A DNA stretch of 64,000 nucleotides from JAQVCM01 sp040403095 (GTDB lineage: Bacteria > Bacteroidota > Bacteroidia > Flavobacteriales_D > Crocinitomicaceae): the NCBI GenBank assembly GCA_040403095.1, contig JBBALI010000011.1:1-64000 (forward strand), given 5' to 3'. Shown here one piece after another: positions 1 to 9,200 of the stretch. The notes beneath the pieces were generated by a model. The model searched no databases, had not been told where the DNA came from, and saw only the letters and a program-made list of their open reading frames with translations. Made by a program: the position numbers and the translations under genes. How positions within the stretch are numbered: position 1 is the first letter of the stretch; the number at the start of each line of letters is the position of its first letter.

Positions 1-100
1 ATAATTTATTAATTTAGTCTTTAATAATCTGTATCGCTTATTTAGGACTAGTCATGGCCCTGCTAAGGCTCTTGGACGATTATCCAATAGTCATTTTTTA

Positions 101-181
101 AAGCCTCAGAGAGGCTAAACACCCTTAGAAAAAAAATGTTTTTTTCGTTTAATTGCCCCAGCGTGGGCAAAACAAATTCAT
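101..181 (+). repeat. REP-type palindromic repeat, left copy
   Basis: This is the left copy of a direct repeat of about 80 bp that recurs at 961-1042. It starts with a perfect hairpin, agcctc-aga-gaggct, continues through an A/T-rich run, and ends with the imperfect palindrome gccccagcgtgggc (155-168) followed by aaaacaaattcat. The two copies flank the transposase gene at 186-650 and the same core occurs twice more in reverse orientation at 716-734 and 857-876. A relative of the leading ggccctgctaaggct hairpin lies just upstream, at about 55-70. Confidence 0.8.
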
Positions 182-185
182 CCAA

Positions 186-650
186 TCATTTCAAGTCAAA
201 ATCAAAAAGATATTCGTTTTTAAATTCAATTTCATTTTCTTTTAAAAATCGCACGTATTCATTTTTAAAAGAGTTTCTAGTATGATGTTCCTCTTGATTC
301 TTGATATAATTTATAATCATATCTACATCTCTTTTAGAAACCGAAAACGCTCCAAATCCTGCTTGCCAGTAAAATTTACCTCCCAGCATTTTTTCATTGT
401 TCAAGTATTTTGTTGAATGCTCTTTGATTTCTTTCACGGTATTTGAAAGATTCATGTCAGGCTTACATTGCAGCAAAATGTGAACATGATCTGGCATTCC
501 ATTTACAATTATCAGTTTTTGCTTTTGATTGTTAATGATTCCTGACATGTATTTATATAAATCTTCTTTTATGTCTTTTGTAATCATATATTTTCGGTTT
601 CTTACTGCGAAAACTACATGATAATAAATTTGTGTGTAAGTATCGGCCAT
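186..650 (-). CDS. REP-associated tyrosine transposase (IS200-like TnpA)
   Basis: This 154-residue protein is a single-strand-specific Y1 HUH transposase of the IS200-like, REP-associated (RAYT) type. The metal-binding HUH motif is visible as DHVHILL (His55, His57), and the nucleophilic tyrosine is expected at Tyr115 in NYIKNQEEHH. The segment WQAGFGAFSVS (95-105) is characteristic of the family. Length is normal for a RAYT, so the gene looks intact. No TnpB or second transposase gene lies beside it. It is embedded in palindromic repeats on both sides (101-181 and 716-1042), the arrangement expected when such an enzyme processes REP hairpins in the host genome. The start ATG is well placed; the stop overlaps nothing. 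Confidence 0.9.
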   Translation of the reverse strand: MADTYTQIYYHVVFAVRNRKYMITKDIKEDLYKYMSGIINNQKQKLIIVNGMPDHVHILLQCKPDMNLSNTVKEIKEHSTKYLNNEKMLGGKFYWQAGFGAFSVSKRDVDMIINYIKNQEEHHTRNSFKNEYVRFLKENEIEFKNEYLFDFDLK

Positions 651-715
651 AATTGGTTGTTTTTGGTTTACAAAGGTTGAATTAAAAGTTGCTTTTTTTG
701 GTGTGACATCCTGCT

Positions 716-785
716 GTTTTGCCCACGCTGGGGCAAGGATGAAGGGGTTTACCTTTTTTAAAATGGTTTAGCCCTGCTAGGGCTA
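716..785 (-). repeat. REP repeat, inverted copy, with adjacent perfect hairpin
   Basis: Reverse-orientation copy of the transposase-linked repeat. The core gttttgcccacgctggggc (716-734) is the reverse complement of the core at 155-173. It is followed at 769-785 by a perfect hairpin, tagccct-gct-agggcta. The unit sits just upstream of the transposase start on the minus strand. Confidence 0.75.
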
Positions 786-856
786 ATATGTTTTTCTTTA
801 AAACTTCAGAGACTCTGCAACATGTGATAAAAAATCTTACGATGTGCTTTTGCGCT

Positions 857-930
857 GTTTTTGCCCGCGCTGGGGCAAGGATAACATCTTTCAGGTTTCT
901 TTTTATATTTGTTTAGCCCTACTTTGGCTA
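857..930 (-). repeat. REP repeat, second inverted copy
   Basis: A second reverse-orientation copy, with the core gcccgcgctggggc at 863-876 and one base different from the copy at 721-734. A degraded relative of the tagccct hairpin follows at 914-930. Between the two inverted copies, around 803-818, is a decayed version of the cctcagagaggct hairpin, so this 716-1042 stretch is a cluster of repeat units in both orientations rather than coding DNA. Confidence 0.7.
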
Positions 931-960
931 ACAATTGATCTCCGATTGTCAACCACTTCG

Positions 961-1042
961 AAGCCTCAGAGAGGCTAAACATGAATAGAAAAAAATATGT
1001 TTTTTTCGTTTTATTGCCCCAGCGTGGGCAAAACAAATTCAT
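961..1042 (+). repeat. REP-type palindromic repeat, right copy
   Basis: Right copy of the direct repeat at 101-181, nearly identical over about 80 bp: hairpin at 964-978, A/T run, core gccccagcgtgggc at 1016-1029 and the tail aaaacaaattcat. It marks the right boundary of the transposase/repeat unit, about 75 bp before the recA terminator. Confidence 0.8.
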
Positions 1043-1117
1043 TACAAGCATTTTGAGTAAAATCAAACAGGTTTTATTCTTTGCATTTAATCTGTTATCT
1101 TTTCAAAAAAATATCAC

Positions 1118-1147
1118 AAAAAAACAGCGCTCCTTTCGAAGCGCTGT
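1118..1147 (-). terminator. Rho-independent terminator of recA
   Basis: Perfect 8-bp stem acagcgct / agcgctgt (1124-1131 and 1140-1147) with an 8-nt loop. Read on the minus strand it is followed by a run of seven T. It lies 16 nt beyond the recA stop codon. Confidence 0.85.
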
Positions 1148-1163
1148 CTTAAACGATATGCAG

Positions 1164-2198
1164 TTAGTCTTGGATTACTTCCTCCACAATAGTAGGATGC
1201 GCTCCAAGAACGTCTTTGATTTTGGCTTCCAATTCATCCATCAATTCTGGATTGTCGCCAATTAAACTTTTCACAGCATCACGCCCTTGTCCTAGTCTCG
1301 TTTCTCCATAAGAGAACCAAGATCCGCTTTTCTTCAAAATGTTGAACTCAACGCCTAAATCGATGATTTCTCCCACTTTTGAAATTCCTTCTCCATACAT
1401 GATGTCGAATTCTGCTTTACGGAACGGTGGCGCCACTTTATTTTTTACCACTTTCACTTTGATGTGGTTACCAATAACTTCTTCTCCATCCTTGATTTGT
1501 GCTGCTCTTCTGATATCAATTCTCACTGATGCGTAGAATTTCAACGCGTTTCCTCCAGTTGTTGTTTCTGGATTTCCGAACATTACACCGATTTTTTCAC
1601 GCAATTGGTTGATGAAAATACAGGTACATTTCGCTTTTGAAATCGAACCTGTCAATTTTCTCAATGCTTTCGACATCAATCTTGCTTGCAATCCCATTTG
1701 AGAATCACCCATTTCGCCTTCGATTTCCGCTTTTGGCGTCAAAGCTGCAACAGAGTCAATTACAATTAAATCAATCGCTCCTGAACGGATCAAATTGTCT
1801 GCAATTTCTAATGCTTGCTCTCCATTGTCTGGTTGTGAAATCAATAATTCGTTGACATTTACACCCAATTTTTGTGCGTAAAATTGGTCGAACGCATGCT
1901 CAGCATCAATGAAAGCTGCAATTCCACCTGCTTTTTGACATTCAGCAATCGCGTGAATCGCCAAGGTTGTTTTTCCAGATGATTCTGGTCCGTATATTTC
2001 AATGATTCTTCCTTTTGGATAACCATTTACGCCAAGCGCTAAATCTAGGGTTACTGAACCTGAAGAAATCACTTCCATTTCTTCAATCGGTGCATCACCT
2101 AATTTCATTACAGTTCCTTTACCGTAAGTTTTGTCCAACTTCTCCATTGTAAGTTGAAGCGCTTTTAATTTGTCTGCATTTACTTCTTTAACTGCCAT
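1164..2198 (-). CDS. recA: Recombinase RecA
   Basis: RecA forms filaments on single-stranded DNA, catalyses strand exchange in recombinational repair and activates LexA self-cleavage. The 344-residue length is standard. Walker A is GPESSGKT (70-77), Walker B is LIVIDS (144-149), and the DNA-binding loop L2 region contains GNPETTTGGNALKF (208-221). The start ATG follows an A-rich leader and gives the usual short N-terminal helix. The gene is monocistronic as far as can be seen: a strong terminator follows it and about 140 nt separate it from the peroxiredoxin gene upstream. No LexA-type operator was recognised in that gap. Confidence 0.98.
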   Translation of the reverse strand: MAVKEVNADKLKALQLTMEKLDKTYGKGTVMKLGDAPIEEMEVISSGSVTLDLALGVNGYPKGRIIEIYGPESSGKTTLAIHAIAECQKAGGIAAFIDAEHAFDQFYAQKLGVNVNELLISQPDNGEQALEIADNLIRSGAIDLIVIDSVAALTPKAEIEGEMGDSQMGLQARLMSKALRKLTGSISKAKCTCIFINQLREKIGVMFGNPETTTGGNALKFYASVRIDIRRAAQIKDGEEVIGNHIKVKVVKNKVAPPFRKAEFDIMYGEGISKVGEIIDLGVEFNILKKSGSWFSYGETRLGQGRDAVKSLIGDNPELMDELEAKIKDVLGAHPTIVEEVIQD

Positions 2199-2338
2199 AT
2201 CGTTTGTTTTTTATTTGTTATTTGACAAGTTTGCTTTCGATTATCGTTTATCCTCTAGCACAAACATTGTCGGGTTTAATTGTGATGCAAAGTTGGGGGT
2301 GGTTATACGTAATCTATTTACGTTCTTGAAAAAAAATA

Positions 2339-2803
2339 CTATTTATTGAAAATTTCTAAAATTTCGCTTGCGTGGTCTTTGGTTTTAGGTTTTGAAATGA
2401 TGCCTTGAATCACGTTGTTTTCATCCATCACAAAAGTGGTGCGGTGAATTCCGTCATATTCCTTGCCCATGAATTTCTTTGGACCCCAAACTTGAAAGGC
2501 TTCAATCACTTTTTTGTCTGTATCCGCAATCAGTGGAAAAGGCAATTCAAATTTCGAAATGAATTTTTGGTGAGAAACTTCTGAATCCATACTCACACCT
2601 ATGATGGAAATTCCCGCTGCTGCCAATGCGTCATAATTGTCTCTCAAATTACATGCTTGTACGGTACATCCTGGTGTGTTGTCTTTCGGATAAAAATAAA
2701 CGGCGTATTTCTTTCCTGCAAAATCTGCTGTTTGAATCGTTTTTCCTTGCTGATCTAAACCAGCAAAATTCGGTGCTTTGTCATTTACTTTTAATGTTGT
2801 CAT
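2339..2803 (-). CDS. bcp: Peroxiredoxin, Bcp/PrxQ type
   Basis: A thiol peroxidase that reduces hydrogen peroxide and organic hydroperoxides with thioredoxin as the usual reductant. The 154-residue protein is a single AhpC/TSA thioredoxin-fold domain. The peroxidatic cysteine is Cys46 in the motif TPGCT, and Cys51, five residues later, matches the resolving cysteine of atypical 2-Cys Bcp proteins. No signal peptide is present, so it should be cytoplasmic. It is transcribed in the same direction as recA but with a gap of 140 nt, so co-transcription is uncertain. Confidence 0.95.
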   Translation of the reverse strand: MTTLKVNDKAPNFAGLDQQGKTIQTADFAGKKYAVYFYPKDNTPGCTVQACNLRDNYDALAAAGISIIGVSMDSEVSHQKFISKFELPFPLIADTDKKVIEAFQVWGPKKFMGKEYDGIHRTTFVMDENNVIQGIISKPKTKDHASEILEIFNK

Positions 2804-3025
2804 CTTGATAATATTTTAAACATTGTTTTGACGAAATTTTAATCAAATGTATAAACTTATTTTTAATCTACAACACTTTCGCGGTAATTTTTGTTGAAAT
2901 TTTAATCATTTTATACTTTTTCCCTACGGGAAAGATTTTTTAAAATTCTTGCATATTTATTTCAAAAAGCGCTTTTTGCATCGCTAATCCTTCCCTTTTT
3001 CAAGCGATTCTTCAACTTATTTATT

Positions 3026-3033
3026 TATTTTTG
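3026..3033 (+). promoter_or_regulatory. Candidate -7 promoter element for asnS
   Basis: TATTTTTG fits the Bacteroidota sigma-A -7 consensus TAnnTTTG and ends 19 nt before the asnS ATG. The same octamer stands at the same distance before rpoN (58926-58933). I could not find a convincing TTTG -33 element. Confidence 0.4.
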
Positions 3034-3052
3034 TAGCCTATATTTTATAAAA

Positions 3053-4504
3053 ATGAAGAGAGTAAAAATTGCAGAAGTTTTGAGTCAGGCTGAAGTCGGA
3101 CAAATTTTGGTTGTGAAAGGATGGGTTCGCGCATTCCGCAGTAATCGTTTTATTCAATTGAATGACGGTTCAACAATCAATAATTTGCAGGCAGTGGTTG
3201 ATTTTGAAAAATACGACGAAGCAATTTTGAAAAAAATCACAACGGGAGCAGCCATTGGTTTGACTGGCGAAATTGTGGCTTCTCAAGGTGCTGGACAATC
3301 AATTGAATTGCAAGTAACTGAAATCGAAATTATCGGTGAAGCGAATCCTGACGATATTCAAAAAACGGTGATGCAACCGAAAAAACACAGCTTGGAATTT
3401 TTGCGTGAACAAGCGCATTTGCGTTTTAGAACAAACTTATTTGGCGCAGTTTTCAGAGTGCGTCACGCGGTGTCGTTTGCGATTCATCAATTCTTCAACA
3501 ACAAAGGTTTTTACTATTTACATACGCCAATCATCACAGGTTCAGATGCTGAAGGTGCGGGCGAAATGTTTCATGTAACCAACTTAGATTTAGAAAATTT
3601 ACCGAAAACGGAAGACGGAAAAGTTGATTTTTCTGAAGATTTTTTCAGCAAATCTGTAAACTTGACGGTTTCTGGTCAATTGGAAGCGGAATTAGCTGCC
3701 TTGGCTTTGGGTCAAGTTTATACTTTCGGACCAACGTTCCGCGCGGAAAACTCCAATACTTCTCGCCACTTGGCGGAGTTTTGGATGATCGAACCGGAAG
3801 TGGCGTTCAACGACATCCACGACAACATGGATTTGGCGGAGGAAATGTTGAAATACATCTGCAAATATGTGATGGAAAATTGCGCAGATGATTTGAAATT
3901 CTTGAACGAAAGAGAAATCACTGAGCAAGCTTCAAAACCTGCCAATGAGCGCAATGAATTGACTTTGTTGGAGCGCCTTGAATTTGTTACAACCAACGAT
4001 TTCAAACGCATTACTTATACGGAAGCGATTGAAGTGTTGATGAATTCAACGCCTTTCAAAAAGAAAAAATTCAAATACGATGTTACTTGGGGAACCGATT
4101 TGCAATCAGAACACGAGCGCTATTTGGTTGAAAAAGAATTCAAACGCCCTGTAATTATCACTGATTATCCTGCTTCTTTCAAGGCTTTTTACATGCGTGC
4201 AAACGAAGGTTGCGAAGCTGGAAAAGAAACAGTTGCCGCGATGGACATTTTGTTTCCAGGCATTGGAGAAATGGTGGGCGGTTCACAACGTGAAGAACGT
4301 TTGGATGTTTTGAAAAAGAAATGCGCCGATTTCGGAATTCACGAGGAAGATTTGTGGTGGTATTTAGAAACACGCAAATTCGGAACGGTGCCTCACGCAG
4401 GTTTCGGTTTAGGATTTGAGCGCATGGTGATGTTCGTTACCGGAATGAGCAACATCCGCGACGTGATTCCGTTCCCAAGAACACCAGGAAACGCTGAGTT
4501 TTAA
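3053..4504 (+). CDS. asnS: Asparagine--tRNA ligase
   Basis: Class IIb aminoacyl-tRNA synthetase that charges tRNA-Asn with asparagine in the cytoplasm. The 483 residues comprise an N-terminal OB-fold anticodon-binding domain (about 1-115) and a class II catalytic core. Motif 2 is FGPTFRAENSNTSRH from residue 225, with the ATP-binding arginine at 230. Motif 3 is GLGFERM, with its arginine at 457, followed by the AsnRS-type ending NIRDVIPFPRTPG. The latter and the length separate it from AspRS, which is longer. It is monocistronic, with a -7-like box upstream and a strong terminator downstream. Confidence 0.98.
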   Translation: MKRVKIAEVLSQAEVGQILVVKGWVRAFRSNRFIQLNDGSTINNLQAVVDFEKYDEAILKKITTGAAIGLTGEIVASQGAGQSIELQVTEIEIIGEANPDDIQKTVMQPKKHSLEFLREQAHLRFRTNLFGAVFRVRHAVSFAIHQFFNNKGFYYLHTPIITGSDAEGAGEMFHVTNLDLENLPKTEDGKVDFSEDFFSKSVNLTVSGQLEAELAALALGQVYTFGPTFRAENSNTSRHLAEFWMIEPEVAFNDIHDNMDLAEEMLKYICKYVMENCADDLKFLNEREITEQASKPANERNELTLLERLEFVTTNDFKRITYTEAIEVLMNSTPFKKKKFKYDVTWGTDLQSEHERYLVEKEFKRPVIITDYPASFKAFYMRANEGCEAGKETVAAMDILFPGIGEMVGGSQREERLDVLKKKCADFGIHEEDLWWYLETRKFGTVPHAGFGLGFERMVMFVTGMSNIRDVIPFPRTPGNAEF

Positions 4505-4523
4505 GTGCTATTGATATAAAATT

Positions 4524-4562
4524 AAAAAGCTTGCAGAAATTTAATTTTTGCAAGCTTTTTTT
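4524..4562. terminator. Bidirectional terminator between asnS and the barrel gene
   Basis: Perfect 12-bp stem aaaaagcttgca / tgcaagcttttt (4524-4535 and 4549-4560) with a 13-nt loop. T runs are present on both strands, so it can serve asnS from the left and the minus-strand operon ending at 4581 from the right. Confidence 0.85.
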
Positions 4563-4580
4563 ATTCGTTAACTTTACATG

Positions 4581-6296
4581 CTAAAACCTAAACGTCACAC
4601 CTCCCATCACTTGGAAACCTTGCACTTGGTAGTTGTACCAACGTTGGTATCTTTGTGCGGCTAAATTGTTGAATTGTAGAAATGCTGAAATGCGTTTGTT
4701 GTAACGGTATTCTACTCCCAAATTTACGTCTGCGATGAATCCCAATTTTTGGGCAAATTGTCCGTCTTCTAATGTCACATTGGTGCCTTTTTCATAAACC
4801 AAGGCTTTTCTTCCGCCTTCGTAATTCATGTCCAAATTGATGAGAAATTTGTCAAACAAATTGTAGCTTCCTCGTGCAATCAATTGAAATTGAGGTAAAT
4901 TCCAAGCAAATGAATTGTTTTTGGCGTTGTATGAAAAGAACTTCGCAACGCCGTCAATTTTCAATTTTTCAGACATTTGGTAAGAAATCGATCCCTCAAT
5001 GGTGGCAATGTTCATCGTGTCGTAAATCACCCTGAATTGATTTCTTCCTTTGGCGTAAACCGTATCAGTCACAAACAAAGCTTTGTTTTTGTGGTTTGAG
5101 AAGCTCGCACTGGCGTTGAAAGCAATTCTTTTGGTCAACGTTCCTTTGAAACCTATGAAGGCGTTGAGCGTGTTGCTTTCGTTTTGCAATTGCACATTGG
5201 AAAGAATGAATTCGTTTTCTAAACTCAAACTCTTGAAAGTGTTTTGCTTCAAACCGCCCTTGATTCCTGCGTAAGGAATTAAAATGTCGTCAAACAATGA
5301 ATACTTGACTTCCGCCACGGGATAAATGTAAAACTTTGCTTTTTCTTGCGCGTCAATCGTAATGTCAATCCCAATTTGCGCTTTCAATTTGTTGTTCATC
5401 GCATATGTCGTGATACTCGGTTTCAAGTTCACAATCGTGTTGTTTTTGACAATTCCTGTATCCAAAGAACTCAACCCAGCATCTTTTTCGCCGTATTTGT
5501 AGCCGTTGTAACGAATGTTTAAATCTGCTGCGAAAACTTCCTTGCCCATTTGGTACCAAAATGAACTCGTTGCTGCAAAATAATTTTCTCGTCCTCTCCA
5601 ATTCGCCAAACTGTCGATTTTGGATTTTTTGTCGTGAAAATTGAAATAAGCCAAGCCCACTTTGTAGTTCAAATTAGCGCTGTCTTTTTTGTGTGAAGCG
5701 AAAGAAAATTGTGCGCCAATTTCATTGAAACGGTTTTGAATGCTGTCGCGGTCTGCTTTTTCATTTTTGAAACCATATTGGTGCAAACCTCTGTTGTTGT
5801 TGATAAATTCGCCTCTCGCAGTGTAATTTTTTTCGTTGATTCCACCAAAAATATTCAAACTTGTGCGGTCGTACTGCGCTGGTGCGTAGCCTTTGATGTT
5901 ACCGAATGAACTCAAATGTTTCAAATGGCCTCCGTACACATATTTGCGAGAGCGCGCATTGTTGTAATAAATTTCGCCCAACGGCATGAAGGTAGATCCG
6001 ATTCCCACTTTGACATATGCATTGTACAATTGTGGCAATTTATCAACCAATTTCACTGTAGCTGGTTCAATGGTATCCAAGATGATTTTGGTTTCGTATT
6101 TCAACGAAAGCAGCGGATATTCCACTTCTGATTGCGGAATCACAGTGTCAATAATTTTTGGAGACTCCACAATTCTGTATGCTTCTGGAACCGTTCGATT
6201 GGCTTTTACCAAAACGCTTTCTTCGTCTTGCTTGATTTGGGCAAAACTGGTCAAACAAATGACACTAAATGCGAGTAAAATGAAATATTTGAACAT
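4581..6296 (-). CDS. Predicted outer-membrane beta-barrel protein
   Basis: A 571-residue exported protein that I cannot assign to a named family. Residues 1-19 form a signal peptide ending in SFAQ. After a short linker, from about residue 90 to the end, it shows alternating aromatic/polar beta-strand segments and terminates in MGGVTFRF, with the C-terminal Phe typical of outer-membrane barrels. There is no plug domain or TonB box, so it is not an ordinary TonB-dependent receptor. Its start lies only 2 nt beyond the stop of the 1027-residue TPR gene, so the two are almost certainly co-transcribed and translationally coupled, suggesting a barrel with a periplasmic TPR partner. Function is inferred only from architecture. 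Confidence 0.75.
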   Translation of the reverse strand: MFKYFILLAFSVICLTSFAQIKQDEESVLVKANRTVPEAYRIVESPKIIDTVIPQSEVEYPLLSLKYETKIILDTIEPATVKLVDKLPQLYNAYVKVGIGSTFMPLGEIYYNNARSRKYVYGGHLKHLSSFGNIKGYAPAQYDRTSLNIFGGINEKNYTARGEFINNNRGLHQYGFKNEKADRDSIQNRFNEIGAQFSFASHKKDSANLNYKVGLAYFNFHDKKSKIDSLANWRGRENYFAATSSFWYQMGKEVFAADLNIRYNGYKYGEKDAGLSSLDTGIVKNNTIVNLKPSITTYAMNNKLKAQIGIDITIDAQEKAKFYIYPVAEVKYSLFDDILIPYAGIKGGLKQNTFKSLSLENEFILSNVQLQNESNTLNAFIGFKGTLTKRIAFNASASFSNHKNKALFVTDTVYAKGRNQFRVIYDTMNIATIEGSISYQMSEKLKIDGVAKFFSYNAKNNSFAWNLPQFQLIARGSYNLFDKFLINLDMNYEGGRKALVYEKGTNVTLEDGQFAQKLGFIADVNLGVEYRYNKRISAFLQFNNLAAQRYQRWYNYQVQGFQVMGGVTFRF

Positions 6297-6298
6297 GA

Positions 6299-9200
6299 TT
6301 AATTTCCTTTTTCGTTAATTTCGATTTCTGTCGATTTCTTTTCTTCCACCACTTTTGGCGTGGTTTTCAATTGCATCAATTCATCCCAAAGTTGGTTTGC
6401 CTCTAGCAAAATGCCATCGTCTTGAATGGTGTAATTATCGATCACAGATTGCAAGGTGTGTTCTGCTTGAAACAAATCTTGTTTGGCAATCAACACTTTT
6501 GACTGTAAAATCAACGCTTTGGCGATCCAGAAATCATACGCTGGTTTCATTTTTAGCAATGCGCGAATTTCAGTTTCTGCTTTCACATGGTCTTTTTGCT
6601 TGTAATACATTTCAGCCAAGTAAAATTTCGATTCTGGCGCCATGACGGTCGTGGTATTTTTAACTACCCATTCCAACGATGGTTTCGCTTCCGTGTAATT
6701 TTCTAACTGATAGAATGAAATTCCTTTCACGTATTCCGCTTCCAATTTAATGGTGGATGCTGTCAAAGTATTCGCAAGTACTTTTTTCGAATATTCAGAA
6801 GCGCTTAACCAATTTTCGAGGAAGAAATTACAGCGCATCAACCCAACCTGCGTATTGTGTAAAGTGCTTGGTCGGGAAGTCACTTTTTCTAATTTGGCGT
6901 AATAGAAAATCGCTGTTTCGTAATCGCCGCTGTTGTACAAGTTTTTCGAAACGCGAATCGCAGCCAATTCTGTAAATTCTGTGTTCGGTTTTTCCAACAA
7001 AGCGCGATACATTTCCAATGCTTTGACTTCATTTCCTGTTCTGAAATATGCGTTTGCCAAATACGCTTGAATTTCAACTTCGTATTTTCCGCCAGGATAT
7101 TTCGACAAATATTTCTCCAAATCTGGAATTGCTTCCGTAAATGAACTGTCTTCATACGGTTCAAAAGCAGCACTGTAATAACTGTCTTCCAAATCATCAA
7201 CTACCTCATCGGAGCAATTATACACTTTCAATTCTTCGATTCTATCCAATTGTTTTTGCGCTTTATAAATGTCGCTCAAACCTTTCACACCGTCGATGCA
7301 AGTTTCGCGGTCGGTGCCATATTCAGCCAAGATTTTCTTGTATAAATCTTCTGATTTGGCGTATTCTTTTTTCTTGAAATAAATGTCCGCAACGTTGATT
7401 TTCGCTTCACGCACCAAAATATACGTTGGATAATCTGTCACCAATTGTTGGAAATAAGGCAACGCTTTCTCGTCTTGCTCTTTCGCTCTAAAACTCATCC
7501 CAATTTCATAAATTGAAGCCATGATGTATTGCGAACGCGGATAATTGTTGACGATGTCTTGCAAGTTTTTGATTTTATCGTCCAATCCTTTGTCGGTCAA
7601 ACCGTAAGTCAACGACATGAAATACAAGGCTTGATCTTCATTTCCGGCTTTCAATTCATAGACTTCTTTGTAGTTTTTGATCGCCAATTCATTCTTCTTG
7701 GTGATGTAGTAATAATCCGCCAAACGCATGTAAGCATCCGCTTTCTTGGATTTATTTTTCAAATTTCCTTGCGAAAGGTAGTTTTTGAAAGCATCTTCCA
7801 ATTGCGAATTCTGCAAGGTTTTGTCCTTTTTGGCAGTATTCAAATAAGCGTAACCCAAATTGTAGTATGCATCAGCACGCAAACTCGAAGAAACGTTTCC
7901 AGGAAGAGAAAGGAAAGATTTGTATCCTTGAATCGCTTTCGCGTCGTTCTTCATTTGGTAGTAAGCGTCCGCAATCCAGAATTTTGCTTTGGCGGCAATT
8001 TCCGCGTCGATTGGATATTTGCTAACCAATTCAAACGCATCAATCGCTTTCAAATAAGATGCTTTCTGAAACAATTCTACGCCATGATTGAACGCTACAA
8101 TTTGATAAGCCGTTTTCAAACGAATGTCTTTGGTCGCCAATTTATCCAAGGATTTCAGCGCCGCTTCGTAGTTGTTGGTTGAAGTATAAACGTTGACTAA
8201 ATATTGATATACTTCATTTTTTCGGTCTGAATTCGGATATTTTTTGAGATACAATCCCAAAGCTTCCACTGCTTCGTCGTATGGATTGACATCTAATTTG
8301 TAAGATAAAATCGCATAATTGTACAAAGCATCTTCTTGGATTTTGGCGTCTACATCCATCACTGCAGCTTCTTCAAAAGCGGTGCGTGCATAAGCGTTGT
8401 TTCCTTTTTTGAGGTAACATTCGCCAATGTGGTAAAATGCAATTTGTCCCAAAGTATCTTTCACTCTCGAAACGCGGTCAAACAATTGAATCGCTTTGTC
8501 GAAATTGGAACTTCGATAATAGGCATAACCCAATTCATAATCTTCTTGGCGAGAAGTATTTGACTTTTGGTTGTATTTTTCTAAATACATCACAGCTTCA
8601 TCGTATTTTCCCACGCGGTAGAAAGCGTCACCAATCAAGTGATTCATGCTGCTCATGCTGGTAGATTTTACACTATCAACCAACGCTGGTGCGAATTTGG
8701 CAACATCCTCATATCGACCTTGCAAGTAATAAATTTGCGTGATGTAATAAGGAACAACTTCTCTGAAACGTTTATCGCCCAACAATTTTTCAAAACCTTC
8801 CAAGGCGGTTTGGTAGGATTTTTCGTTGTAGGCAATGTGCGAATAATAATACAAAGAAGGAGCGCCATATTGCGAAGTGCTGTTTCTCACCTCATAAAAA
8901 GCAGCGCGTGCAGCTGGAAAATTATTTTCTTGGAAATTAGCATATCCTAATTTGAAGAAAAATTCGTCTTTGTCGTCGGCTTCCAAGTCTAAAGCATGCA
9001 GTTTATTGAACCAAGCGATGGCTTCCTTGAAGTCTTTTTTCTGGTAATAATACCTTCCTAATTTGTAGTAAATTTTGGTGCGATAGATGCTTTCTGGGAA
9101 ATTTTTATTGAAATCTTCTAGCAATTTCACGCCGTCGTTGTTAAACAATTCCAAGGCTGAAACTCCCTCATAATAAAGTGCTTTCAGGTAAAAAGGATCG

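Noticed and set aside
101..1042. CRISPR array
   Set aside because: The repeats are few, occur in both orientations, have irregular spacing and surround a transposase; no cas gene is present.
806..1265. Open frames over the repeat region and recA 3' end
   Set aside because: They run across REP palindromes and the recA terminator; peptides lack any motif and the frames have no plausible start context.
7529..8182. 217-codon open frame antisense to the TPR gene
   Set aside because: It is fully inside the 1027-residue TPR gene, its peptide is rich in Phe/Val/Arg of shadow-frame type and it has no family signature.
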